Assembly (NCBI GenBank): GCA_041946865.1
Contig: JBHGBF010000115.1
Coordinates: 1-16,320, forward strand
Direction of reading: 5' to 3'
DNA length: 16,320 bases
DNA from: RPQK01 sp041946865
GTDB taxonomy: Bacteria > Acidobacteriota > UBA6911 > RPQK01
Shown: piece after piece, positions 1 to 7,714 of the stretch
Position numbering within the stretch: the stretch's first letter is position 1
Layout of the letters: each line of letters opens with the position of its first letter
Made by a program: the position numbers and the translations under genes
The notes under the pieces: model-generated
Databases searched by the model: none
Told to the model about the DNA's origin: nothing
What the model saw: only the letters and a program-made list of their open reading frames with translations

Positions 1-60
1 GCCTAACGCCTTCGGCGTAAAAAACCTTCACACATCTGTTTATTTTCGCCAAAGTCCAGT

Positions 61-81
61 GCCGGAGCTTCCAGCTCCGGC
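61..81. repeat. Perfect 9-bp-arm palindrome, REP-like or weak terminator
   Basis: The arms GCCGGAGCT (61-69) and AGCTCCGGC (73-81) are exact reverse complements around a three-base TCC loop. It lies 67 bases beyond the stop codon of the last minus-strand gene, in the non-coding left edge. On the minus strand no T-run follows it, so it is not a textbook Rho-independent terminator. Its compact shape is typical of dispersed REP-like elements or an mRNA 3'-end stabilising hairpin. A smaller hairpin (ACGCC-TTC-GGCGT, 7-19) sits nearer the edge. No gene is seen in positions 1-147. Confidence 0.6.
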
Positions 82-147
82 TGCCGAAAACACGGAGACT
101 GCGCCCTTTCAACAGGCAACCTCTCTTGATCCCGTCCGGGGCCTCTC

Positions 148-1098
148 CTACTCCAGCGCAAACAGTTCTGTCTGGCAGGCCCGATCCACGGCGTCGGAGT
201 AGCGATCGGTCTGAAGCATCTTGCGCAGGCCTTCGACGCCGACAGGGGGATTCCAGCCCTCGAAGAACCGCTTTTCGATGGCGGCGAGCTGCTCGGGAGT
301 AATATGCCGCGTCTGGCTGGGGGTGCTTGCGGGGAGCTGGTAGCCGGCGTCCGACAGGATGTCGGTCGGCCGCTCGATCAAACAGCGAACGCTGTCAAAG
401 GAATGGTAGTCCAAATGGGCCCATTGGAAGTCCTCGAACTTCACCGGGGCACCCGCGTGGACCTTCTCGGGATCAAGCAGGAGCACCGGGCCAGTTTCAA
501 CTCGAAAGGCCTTCCGCTCTTCGTTCACGTCCGCCCATTTGACCGGGTACTCAACGCGGTAGCCCTTTTTGCGGTCCCGGCTGAGGAAGGTGGTACGGGC
601 GGTCAAGGACTGCCACCCTTTCAGCGCGGTTTCGACTTCGGCGTAGTTTCGGAGCGCCCGACCGGGACGCGCCTGGATCCGCGCGGCATTTGGCCCGAAC
701 TCCGAGGAGAGCACCGTGCTCGGGTCGCTGAGGTACGAGGAGGTGTGAAGGCGCTTCATGAGAACCCGGGTTTTCGAGAAGATCATCCAGTACTCGTAAC
801 CTGGATGACGCCGGCCGGGAATGCCTGTCGCACCCAACCCGGTCTGCGCCTTGACACTCAGGTAGTAGTCATCCGATTTTCCGGAGACGGTGTCAAAAGC
901 CTGGGAAATGCATTCCAACTGCACCCTGACCCAGATGCCGGAACCGGTGGGCCGGCAGTGCAGGTAGGAACAGCGAAAGTCGGTGACGCTGCGGTTACGG
1001 GTTTCGCCGGATACCTTCCGGCCGGCCCACAGAACGGTCGTGGCTAACGAGGCGAGACGAAAAAAGCTTCTCCTCGTCTCCTGGATATGTCCGCTCAC
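148..1098 (-). CDS. Tat-signal protein of unknown family (paralog A)
   Basis: This 316-residue protein starts at a GTG preceded by a good GAGGAG ribosome site, and is the last gene of unit 3, 79 bases after the receptor gene. Residues 8-26 (TRRSFFRLAS and a short hydrophobic stretch) look like a twin-arginine export signal, so a folded periplasmic protein is expected. I do not recognise the family. It is clearly homologous to the product of 12471-13466. Shared blocks are EYPVKWAD (183-190), FRVETGP followed by LLDPEK (198-212), DFQWA (223-227), ERPT-ILS (242-249), a W-PP block near 282-285 and a terminal LFALE. Conservation is strongest in the C-terminal two thirds. Invariant D, E, W and K residues could be binding or catalytic, but no known active-site motif is visible. 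Its position after an outer-membrane receptor suggests a periplasmic role with the imported ligand; this is inference. Confidence 0.85.
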   Translation of the reverse strand: MSGHIQETRRSFFRLASLATTVLWAGRKVSGETRNRSVTDFRCSYLHCRPTGSGIWVRVQLECISQAFDTVSGKSDDYYLSVKAQTGLGATGIPGRRHPGYEYWMIFSKTRVLMKRLHTSSYLSDPSTVLSSEFGPNAARIQARPGRALRNYAEVETALKGWQSLTARTTFLSRDRKKGYRVEYPVKWADVNEERKAFRVETGPVLLLDPEKVHAGAPVKFEDFQWAHLDYHSFDSVRCLIERPTDILSDAGYQLPASTPSQTRHITPEQLAAIEKRFFEGWNPPVGVEGLRKMLQTDRYSDAVDRACQTELFALE

Positions 1099-1118
1099 AG
1101 TCTCTCCTCAAGTGCGCC

Positions 1119-1153
1119 CAGGCCCCCGGGGCAGAAACCGCCTGGGGGGCCTG
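1119..1153. other. Long GC-rich hairpin between receptor gene and paralog A
   Basis: CAGGCCCCC (1119-1127) pairs exactly with GGGGGCCTG (1145-1153) across a 17-base loop. A competing pairing, CCCAGGC (1117-1123) with GCCTGGG (1140-1146), is also possible. It occupies most of the 79-base gap between the receptor stop and the GTG start of the next gene. No T-run follows on the minus strand, so a classical terminator is unlikely. A processing or partial-attenuation hairpin that lowers expression of the downstream gene, or protects the receptor mRNA, is plausible. Confidence 0.5.
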
Positions 1154-1177
1154 TTTCGGATAGAAGCCGTCAGGACC

Positions 1178-4100
1178 TCAGAAGGTAAACCTGAGGGCCA
1201 GCTGGATCTGCCGCTGGTTGCCGGCACGAAAGATCTTCGCCCCATCCGGCTGGTTGTAGAAGAACTGCGCGGACGGTCCCTGCATGCGGGGATGGTTGAA
1301 GGCGTTGAAAAATTCCGCCCGGAACTCGAGTCGCCGGCTCTCGCCTTTGACCGGAAAGAACTTGTGAACGCCCCAATCCCAGTTGTTGGCGCCGGGTCCC
1401 ATGATGGTGTTCGCCCCGGCGTTTCCGTTCGGGGTGAAGGTCGCCTTCTCGCCGGTCTCCGGATCCGTGTATTCAACCGGGGTCACATTCGGAAAGCACG
1501 TGATGTCAAACCACCGGTCCGGCGTTCTTTCCTTTTTGGGAAGGTTACCGTCGCAGATCCGGTCAGGCCGATTCCAGGAGGTGGCCGACACCGTAACCGT
1601 CCACGGATATCCGCCCTGCAGGCTCCAGATCCAGTTCAGCCGCCACCCCCCGAGAAAACCATCCAAAATCGGGTTCCAGGTGGACCCTAGCTGACGTCCA
1701 CGGCCGAACGGGAGTTCCCAGATCCCGTTCAGTGACAGCCGATGCCGGACGTCGAAATTCGCCTGGGTCCAGGTACGGCTTCGGTAAAACGTCGGTACGG
1801 AGTTAGTGAGCACGGTTGTGAGCAAGGTATGCTCGTTGGAAGTGTCTTCGGAAGCGTCGGCCATGGCGCGGCTCCAGGTGTACTGACCGACATAGGACAA
1901 TCCGTTGGAATGCTCCCGCCGGACCTTCAACTGCATCGAGTGATAGGCGGAGTTGTAGCCTTTGGCGAACATCCCTTTGTCACCCGCCCAGGCCGGATTC
2001 TCGGCGACCAGCTTATCCAGCAGCTGAGCATCGTAGGCCATGAGCGTCTGCGAGCTGTTGAGGTTTACCCCCCGCGAGCCGACATACGCGATTTCCGCCA
2101 TGGTGGACTTGAACAGGTCTCTGCCGATGGTCAGGTTCCAGTGCTGCACATAGCCGGTCGGGTAATCGGGGGAGGTGGCCTGGAAGACACCGGGCGTGGC
2201 CGTGCTGACGTAATCGATGCCGTAAGGCTCCTGGTCAAGGGTCCTGATGTGTTCCTGCTTGTCAGGCCAGACCGCCGCGTACTTCGGGTAGATGTACCCG
2301 GTCTGTCCTGCAAAGGGAGCGACATAGGAACCCATTACCGTGTAGGCAGCCGCTTCGGATCCGTAGACGATCCCGTATCCGCCGCGCACCACCAGGCGGT
2401 TGTCGTTGAACGGCCGCAGGGCAAAGCCGATGCGGGGCGCAAAGTCCCGCGTGTCCGGCTCGTAGGCGCGGCTCGGCCCGTCGGTGAGGTACTTGAACCT
2501 CAGCTTCGCCAGCTTGTCAGCCGGGGCACCTTTGGCGTAACGCGGCAACCCGGTGTTGAAGTCAAGGGTCATGAACTGACCGTTCGTGACCTCGAACGGT
2601 GATTCGTAGTCATAACGGAGGCCCAGGTTGAGCGTCAGCCAGGGAGTGGCTTTCCAGTCGTCCTGAACATAGAAGGAGAGCGCATCCCTCTTGAGAGGAA
2701 TCAGCTTGTCCTCGCCTTGTCCGCCGTCGATCAGGTTGGGGATGGCCATGAGCAGGCTGGTGAAGGTCGACCCCGTGATCAGGTATATGTTCTTCAGGCT
2801 CTGCGCCGTGTGCCCCTCAGTCAGGCCAAAGTAATAACGCGCGTAACCAGCGAACGACTTGTAATTGTGCTCCTGGCGCCGCCAGTCCCCGCCGAACATC
2901 AGCGTATGCTTTCCGCGGACCCACCCCAAATTGTCCTTCAGGTACCAGGTTTCATTGTTCACGTGCGAAATGGAGTTGCCTCCGATGTTCATGTAGCTCG
3001 GCCCGTAAAGCAGAATACCCGGGAAACCATTGGCCTTGTGGAGACGATCGGAAATCCCGAACTCCTTTCCATAGTTCAGATCCGCCGCACTCGGCCCGCT
3101 GATGCTGTTGTAATGCAGGTAGGTCAGCTTCAAGTCGTTGACGACCGTCGGGCTGAATGTATGCGTGTAGGTGCCGGAGGCGGTGCGGGCGTGCTGGACC
3201 GACGAGGTGTCGTTCCACTTGTTCCACCCCTGGCTCTCAGTGTCGTAGTCATTGAAATCGAAGGTGCCGAATAGCGAATCCTTCGCAGACAGGCTGTGGT
3301 CGACCCTGACCAGGTACTTGTCCTGGTTGAAAGTGCCGCCCAGGAACTTCCGCAGGTTCAGGAAAGGATCGTCATAGTTCGGCTCAGGGTACAACTCGTC
3401 GACAATCTTCCTCCCCACCGGGCTGATCAGGTTCGCAGGCAACTTTCCGTCGGGGATCACCTCTTTGGTCCAAGGGTTGACCAACTGCACCGGTTGACGT
3501 GAGTAGGGGTTGATGGACTCGCTGACGTCTCCCGCGCGTTCCTTGGCATTCGGCGAGAAGCCCACACTGAGCGAACCCGGCCTCTTCTGACGAAACAACT
3601 CCACTGTCCCAAAGAAGAAGGTCTTGTTCCTGATGATCGGCCCCCCCACCGAACCGCCGAACTGGTTGTACAGGTACTGCGCCAGTTTCGATCGCTCACC
3701 GCTGTAACGCCAAGGCATAGCATCGAGCGCCTTGTTGCGATGATACTCGAAAAGACTGCCGTGATACTGGTTGCCACCCGACTTCGTCACAACATTGATG
3801 ACGGCCCCTCCTGCCCGCCCGTACTGGGCAGAATACATGTTCGTCTGGATTCGAAATTCCTGGATCGCCTCCAGCGCCGGCGACGAGGCCAATTCGTTAT
3901 TGGTCGTCGTGATGTCTGCGCCATCCATCTGGTAGTTGTTGTAAGAAGCACGGGCGCCGTTGACGCCGATGGCGAAGCCACGTGAGTAAACCACGCCTCG
4001 GCGTATGCTGCCGGACTCCGCGCCCGGCGTCAACTCGGCCAGGGATAGAAACTCGCGCCCGTTCAGGGGGAGATTCTGAATCTTCTCGGTATCGATGACC

Positions 4101-4507
4101 TCGCTCAGGTCGGGCGCCTCGGTGTTGAGTGCGGTCGCCTGGGCGGTGACCAGGACTTCCTGCGAGGTTTCACCGATCTCCAGCCGCAGGTCGACCCGCC
4201 TCTGATCCCCGACCGAGATGGGGACGCCATCCACGGTGCTCTTCTTGAATCCCGGCAGAATCCCGGTCACCTGGTAGATCCCCGGAATAAGAAAATCGAT
4301 CCGGAAGTCACCGACGTCGTTCGTGATCGTCTGACGCTCCACACCGGTCGCGACATTGCGCGCCGTCACTTCCACACCGGGGGTCGCCGCCCCGGAGGGG
4401 TCGGTCACCTTGCCGACGATCGCCCCCTGGTTGCTGGTTTGCGCCCAGCAGACCAGGCAAACGGCCAGCAGGACGCCGACCAAAGTACCCAAATATCTGA
4501 CAGCCAT
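1178..4507 (-). CDS. TonB-dependent Oar-like outer-membrane receptor
   Basis: This 1109-residue protein is expected to import a large ligand through the outer membrane using TonB energy. Residues 1-22 are a Sec signal peptide ending at a WAQ-like cleavage site. Residues about 26-112 form a carboxypeptidase-regulatory-like beta domain (GKVTDPSG, TNDVGDF, PGIYQV). A plug domain follows to about residue 242 (IQNLPLNGREF, YQMDGADI, SAQYGRAGGAVINVVTKSG). The rest is the beta barrel, closing in LRFTF with the terminal phenylalanine usual for outer-membrane proteins. This domain order and length match the Oar-like receptors that are abundant in Acidobacteriota. The ATG has an AGGAGG ribosome site six bases upstream. 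It is the first gene of its own unit behind promoter P3, after the end of unit 2. The ligand cannot be read from the sequence; coupling to the sialidase-like cluster is inferred from proximity. Confidence 0.95.
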   Translation of the reverse strand: MAVRYLGTLVGVLLAVCLVCWAQTSNQGAIVGKVTDPSGAATPGVEVTARNVATGVERQTITNDVGDFRIDFLIPGIYQVTGILPGFKKSTVDGVPISVGDQRRVDLRLEIGETSQEVLVTAQATALNTEAPDLSEVIDTEKIQNLPLNGREFLSLAELTPGAESGSIRRGVVYSRGFAIGVNGARASYNNYQMDGADITTTNNELASSPALEAIQEFRIQTNMYSAQYGRAGGAVINVVTKSGGNQYHGSLFEYHRNKALDAMPWRYSGERSKLAQYLYNQFGGSVGGPIIRNKTFFFGTVELFRQKRPGSLSVGFSPNAKERAGDVSESINPYSRQPVQLVNPWTKEVIPDGKLPANLISPVGRKIVDELYPEPNYDDPFLNLRKFLGGTFNQDKYLVRVDHSLSAKDSLFGTFDFNDYDTESQGWNKWNDTSSVQHARTASGTYTHTFSPTVVNDLKLTYLHYNSISGPSAADLNYGKEFGISDRLHKANGFPGILLYGPSYMNIGGNSISHVNNETWYLKDNLGWVRGKHTLMFGGDWRRQEHNYKSFAGYARYYFGLTEGHTAQSLKNIYLITGSTFTSLLMAIPNLIDGGQGEDKLIPLKRDALSFYVQDDWKATPWLTLNLGLRYDYESPFEVTNGQFMTLDFNTGLPRYAKGAPADKLAKLRFKYLTDGPSRAYEPDTRDFAPRIGFALRPFNDNRLVVRGGYGIVYGSEAAAYTVMGSYVAPFAGQTGYIYPKYAAVWPDKQEHIRTLDQEPYGIDYVSTATPGVFQATSPDYPTGYVQHWNLTIGRDLFKSTMAEIAYVGSRGVNLNSSQTLMAYDAQLLDKLVAENPAWAGDKGMFAKGYNSAYHSMQLKVRREHSNGLSYVGQYTWSRAMADASEDTSNEHTLLTTVLTNSVPTFYRSRTWTQANFDVRHRLSLNGIWELPFGRGRQLGSTWNPILDGFLGGWRLNWIWSLQGGYPWTVTVSATSWNRPDRICDGNLPKKERTPDRWFDITCFPNVTPVEYTDPETGEKATFTPNGNAGANTIMGPGANNWDWGVHKFFPVKGESRRLEFRAEFFNAFNHPRMQGPSAQFFYNQPDGAKIFRAGNQRQIQLALRFTF

Positions 4508-4597
4508 TTCGCGCCTCCTCGCGCAGAAAAACTAGCGCAGTTTGCAGAACAAGAGCCGAGCCTGGGATGCCGACTCATTTACCCTCGCGCCTCGAAG

Positions 4598-4626
4598 CTT
4601 ATGTCGAGTCCAAACTCGACAGTCAA
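4598..4626 (-). promoter_or_regulatory. Promoter P3 for the receptor unit
   Basis: Read on the minus strand, TTGACT (4621-4626) and CATAAG (4598-4603) are separated by exactly 17 bases, a good sigma-70-type promoter. It lies in the 143-base gap between the esterase stop and the receptor ATG, giving a leader of roughly 85 bases. The spacer is filled by a palindrome (see 4602-4621). No terminator is visible between the end of unit 2 (4651) and the -35, so read-through from unit 2 into the receptor gene is possible. Confidence 0.6.
4602..4621. promoter_or_regulatory. Palindromic operator candidate inside P3 spacer
   Basis: TGTCGAGT-CCAA-ACTCGACA is a perfect inverted repeat with 8-base arms and a 4-base centre. 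It spans the entire spacer of P3 and overlaps the edges of both the -35 and -10 hexamers. A dimeric repressor bound here would block polymerase, while a DNA-distorting activator could realign the two boxes. As RNA it would form a short stem, but it lies upstream of the expected transcript start and has no T-run, so an operator is favoured over a terminator. No similar sequence was seen at P1 or P2. Confidence 0.6.
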
Positions 4627-4650
4627 CTGTTAACATTCGATGCCATTCCC

Positions 4651-5847
4651 TCATCGCCTCCCTGAGTGAGCCAGACAGACCTTGATCCAGCTGTAGATCA
4701 CGTCCCCGATCTGCTGATGACCCGACGAGGCCGGGTGAACCGGGTCGATGACCTGCGTCACCTCCGTGCCGTCGCGGCCGTGGACTGGAAAGGAGCGCCG
4801 GTGATAGTTGTGCCGGGTGTCGAATCCAAGGTAGACCGGCACCAGCCAGATGTTTTCCGCACCCCGGCCGCCGAAGTGGCTGATCAGCCGTTCGATCAGC
4901 CGATGGTAATTGCGGCGATACTGCCAGGCGGTCTGCTTCTGTCCCCCCGTGTAACCTCGGAACCCGTCCTGCGAGGGGGACGGCGGCGGCGGCAAAAGTA
5001 TCCCCACCCGGATCTCGGGTCGGAATGCGTGAACCGCGCCGATCAGCGTGTCGAAGTAGCCGAGGATCCCGTCGAGCACCCGATCGATATCCTCGTCGGT
5101 CGCTCTCCAAACATCGTTGGTCCCAAGGCCGAAGGTCACGAAATCCGGTGGCATGCCCTGGTTGAACTCGCGGCAGTAACGGGCGAAGTCCAGCTTCGGC
5201 CGGCCCGACGCGTCCGGGTAAACAAAAGGACTCCCCGTCCCCTCCCCTTTCGGGTAGCCGTTCCAGGAGTTGGGCCCATAAAGGGTCGCAAAGGCCTGGG
5301 CCGTCCAGCCCCCAATCCCCTCGTGGCGGATCTCCCCGGTCGCCGGCAAATCGTCCGGCCCGCGAGTGCCGATGAGCCGAAGGCTCGGGCTTTTGCCGGC
5401 CGCGCACAGGTCGTGGATGTGACGCTGGTACAGAGCGGGTTGTGTCAGGCTGTCGCCCACGGTGAGGAGCCGGACGGTCGATCCCGACCCGGCGCCGGCC
5501 GAAGCGACGCGCACGGTTGATCGGCCCCTCGCCACGACGCTGTTGCTCGAATCGCGGACCTCGAGCATCAACGGATATGCGCCCGCCTCCTCCCCTTTCG
5601 GCGAGAAGGTCCAGCGGGCTTCCAGCAACGTCCCCTTGGGACACGTCACATCGTAGAAATAGGCCCCGGGGGTCAGCGTCAACAGGACGTTCTCGAAGTA
5701 GAGGTTCGTCTCAATCCCCGGGGTCGCGTAGATGGTTTCCGGCAAAACCAGCCTGACCGGTCCGGCAAAATCAGACAGAGGCCCGCCGGACTGGAAGGAC
5801 GCCGGGAGAAGGGCTGCCCCAAGAACAATGGATAAGAAAGAATGCAT
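4651..5847 (-). CDS. Secreted SGNH/GDSL-family esterase with N-terminal beta domain
   Basis: This 398-residue protein probably hydrolyses an ester, for example deacylating a sugar, outside the cytoplasm. Residues 1-17 are a signal peptide. Residues about 25-118 form an all-beta accessory domain, followed by a small G/S linker (118-123). The SGNH domain then shows block I VGDSLT with Ser133, block II GIGGW (177-181), block III GLGTND with Asn244, and block V DPVHP with Asp368 and His371, so the catalytic set is complete. The start has only a weak GAGAG ribosome site three bases away, but the signal peptide supports it. It follows the SDR stop by 15 bases and ends unit 2. Carbohydrate esterases of this fold include acetylxylan and sialate O-acetylesterases; which substrate applies here is unknown. 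Confidence 0.88.
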   Translation of the reverse strand: MHSFLSIVLGAALLPASFQSGGPLSDFAGPVRLVLPETIYATPGIETNLYFENVLLTLTPGAYFYDVTCPKGTLLEARWTFSPKGEEAGAYPLMLEVRDSSNSVVARGRSTVRVASAGAGSGSTVRLLTVGDSLTQPALYQRHIHDLCAAGKSPSLRLIGTRGPDDLPATGEIRHEGIGGWTAQAFATLYGPNSWNGYPKGEGTGSPFVYPDASGRPKLDFARYCREFNQGMPPDFVTFGLGTNDVWRATDEDIDRVLDGILGYFDTLIGAVHAFRPEIRVGILLPPPPSPSQDGFRGYTGGQKQTAWQYRRNYHRLIERLISHFGGRGAENIWLVPVYLGFDTRHNYHRRSFPVHGRDGTEVTQVIDPVHPASSGHQQIGDVIYSWIKVCLAHSGRR

Positions 5848-5862
5848 AGTCTCTCGAGTCCC

Positions 5863-6639
5863 CTACCAGACGGTCCACCCGCCGTCGACGTTCAGCACAT
5901 GCCCGGTAACGTACGAAGCCTCATCCGAAGCCAGAAACAGGATCGCGCCCGCCACCTCGTCCTGCCGGCCGATCCGCCCCAGCGGCACCTTGGCCGCAAG
6001 AAGCTTCATCCAGTCGGGAGACTCACTTTGCTGGTGCGCATGCGGAAACGGGCCCGGGGCAATGCCGTTGACACGGATGTTGCGGTCGGCCCAGGCCACG
6101 GCGAGGTAGCGGACCATCTGTTCGAGCGCCGCTTTGGCCACGCCGTACTCGATCGGATTCGGCTTGATCGGGCGGTGGTAAATCCTCGGGTCGGGCGCAA
6201 CCTGTCCGTACATGGAAGAAAAAAGGACAATGCTCGCGCCCGGCTTCATGACGCGGCTTGCTTCCCGCGCCAAAAGAAAGGAGCCCGTGACATTGACGTG
6301 CAGGCTGGCGTCAAATTCCGCACCGGTCAGCTCCTCAACCAGCTTCCCTACACTCAGATAAGTCGCGTTCACGAGAACGTCCAGCTTTCCGAACACCCGG
6401 ACCGTCTGCTCAATCACCCGCCCGATCGACTGCTCGTCCGCGATGTCCAGAGAGATCCCACAGACTGTGGCGCTCGGGTGCCGCCGGCGCAGGTCCTCGA
6501 CCAGCAAATTGAGAGCCGCCTCGTTCTTGTCGGCCGCCATGACGGCGGCGCCGTGCTCAGCCAGGCCATGACAGGCGGGGACACTCAGGTATCCCGCCCC
6601 GCCCGCCAGCAGCGCGACCTTTCCGTGAAAATCGAACAT
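5863..6639 (-). CDS. Short-chain dehydrogenase/reductase, PtmA-like branch
   Basis: This is a 258-residue NAD(P)-dependent SDR, presumably cytoplasmic, oxidising or reducing a sugar-derived hydroxyl or keto group. The catalytic tetrad is visible: Asn116, Ser142 in FSSMYG, and Tyr165 and Lys169 in EYGVAK. The C-terminal signatures NGIAPGP, EVAGAILFLASD and NVDGGW are intact. The cofactor motifs deviate: the N-terminal loop reads AGGAGYLS instead of TGxxxGIG, and NATY replaces NNAG. The phrase SSMYG-QVAPDPRIY before the catalytic Tyr resembles, from memory, PtmA-type SDRs linked to flagellin nonulosonate modification. The start at 6639 is chosen because AAGGAGG lies eight bases upstream and the usual FxGKVALL opening follows. 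An earlier ATG at 6690 adds 17 residues but has a poor ribosome site. It follows the Gfo/Idh gene by 64 bases. Confidence 0.9.
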   Translation of the reverse strand: MFDFHGKVALLAGGAGYLSVPACHGLAEHGAAVMAADKNEAALNLLVEDLRRRHPSATVCGISLDIADEQSIGRVIEQTVRVFGKLDVLVNATYLSVGKLVEELTGAEFDASLHVNVTGSFLLAREASRVMKPGASIVLFSSMYGQVAPDPRIYHRPIKPNPIEYGVAKAALEQMVRYLAVAWADRNIRVNGIAPGPFPHAHQQSESPDWMKLLAAKVPLGRIGRQDEVAGAILFLASDEASYVTGHVLNVDGGWTVW

Positions 6640-6647
6640 CTTCAGAT

Positions 6648-6654
6648 CCTCCTT
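6648..6654 (-). promoter_or_regulatory. Ribosome binding site deciding the SDR start
   Basis: On the minus strand AAGGAGG sits eight bases before the ATG at 6639. The alternative ATG at 6690 has no comparable site, so the shorter SDR is favoured. Confidence 0.75.
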
Positions 6655-6703
6655 CAGAAGACGATCAACGACCTGGGCCGCCCGGATCATCTTTACTGTC
6701 AGT

Positions 6704-7714
6704 TCAATAGGCCCAGCTTCGGAAGTTGTTCAGAAGCAGGCTGCGTTTCCCCTGGTTTTCGCGGCTCTGAATGCCCGCGATCACCATTCGAATCAAATCG
6801 ACGGTTTCGTCGAAGGGGAAGGGGGCCACGCCGGTTCGCAGGTACTGAACGAAAGCGGCCAGCTGGGCTTTGAAAGCATGGAAGGAATCCGCAAAACGAG
6901 CCGCCAGCATGCCGGCCGTGCCGTAAAGCGTAACGCATCCCATGGCGCCGTAAAGGTCGTCGATGGCCGCCGCCACGACATCCACTCCCGAGGCGTGGCG
7001 CAGGTGCACGAGGTTCGACTGCTCGGTGCCGGTGTTCGCCACGCTCGACCAGCGGTAAGGCTGAAGAAACGGATAGACAGCCTCCAGAGCGTGGATGCCG
7101 TAACGTTCCCAGCTCTTGCAGGTCGTCACCGTGATCAGCCGCAGCTTCCCGATCTCGTCCTTTCGCTGCCGCAGTTCGGCCAGCTCGCGGGCATAGCGCA
7201 TGCAGCTCGAAGACATCAGCGGCTTTCCTTCCGCCTGCCACCGCATGAAACAGCGCAAGTCCTTTTCCTGGTCGGCGAGCGGCTTGTCGATAAATACCGG
7301 AACCCCGTTTTCGACGAAGGGCCTGGCCCTCTCCACGTGCTCCCCGCCGATGTCGGTCGGAATCAAAACGGCGTCCACCTCGCCGATCAGGTCCTCGGCG
7401 TGCGTGACGGTCCGCGCGATCAGGCTGGTGCGAGCGACGCGCGCTGCGTCGTCCGGATCATCGCACCAGATTCGGGTTACGCGGACGCCTGGGATGCCGA
7501 AGTCGGCCTTCGGCCGCGCGCTGAGGTAAGCGCGGATGATGGCGTTCGGGCAATCGGCCAGCGCCCCGGGATCGTAGCCGTTCAGAATCGCGCTCCAACT
7601 GTAGGGATGGTCGTTTTCCGCCACCATTCCGGCCAGCCCCAGGCGGATGTCGGCCGGATCAGGAACCAGTGGCTTTTCTCGCTCCCGGCGAATGGCGTTG
7701 GCGTCCACTTCCAT
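6704..7714 (-). CDS. Gfo/Idh/MocA-family oxidoreductase
   Basis: This 336-residue protein belongs to the NAD(P)-dependent Gfo/Idh/MocA group, which oxidises, reduces or rearranges sugars and sugar acids, here probably in the cytoplasm since no signal peptide is seen. Evidence is the Rossmann-type first half with AVLIPTDIGGEHVERA, the FIDKPLA motif with Lys144 (the EKP-type lysine) and the YGIHALE motif with His208, which matches the usual catalytic histidine region. The N-terminal dinucleotide loop (LGLAGMVAEN) lacks a clear GxGxxG and is preceded by about 22 extra residues. The ATG overlaps the aldolase stop as TAATG, but AAGGAG is only two bases away; a GTG two codons later (7708) has better spacing and may be used. 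It sits between the aldolase and the SDR in unit 2, fitting a catabolic redox step; the substrate is unknown. Confidence 0.88.
   Translation of the reverse strand: MEVDANAIRREREKPLVPDPADIRLGLAGMVAENDHPYSWSAILNGYDPGALADCPNAIIRAYLSARPKADFGIPGVRVTRIWCDDPDDAARVARTSLIARTVTHAEDLIGEVDAVLIPTDIGGEHVERARPFVENGVPVFIDKPLADQEKDLRCFMRWQAEGKPLMSSSCMRYARELAELRQRKDEIGKLRLITVTTCKSWERYGIHALEAVYPFLQPYRWSSVANTGTEQSNLVHLRHASGVDVVAAAIDDLYGAMGCVTLYGTAGMLAARFADSFHAFKAQLAAFVQYLRTGVAPFPFDETVDLIRMVIAGIQSRENQGKRSLLLNNFRSWAY

Noticed and set aside
7..26. Hairpin ACGCC-TTC-GGCGT next to an A-run, as a terminator
   Set aside because: For plus-strand transcription the run is A, not T; for the minus strand the T-run precedes the hairpin. 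No plus-strand gene ends here.
304..1047. Plus-strand frame opposite paralog A
   Set aside because: The minus-strand frame is conserved with paralog B block by block, so the plus frame is antisense noise.
4532..5644. A 370-codon frame overlapping the GDSL esterase on the same strand
   Set aside because: The translation is arginine/glycine-rich with no motifs, while the esterase frame has all four SGNH blocks.
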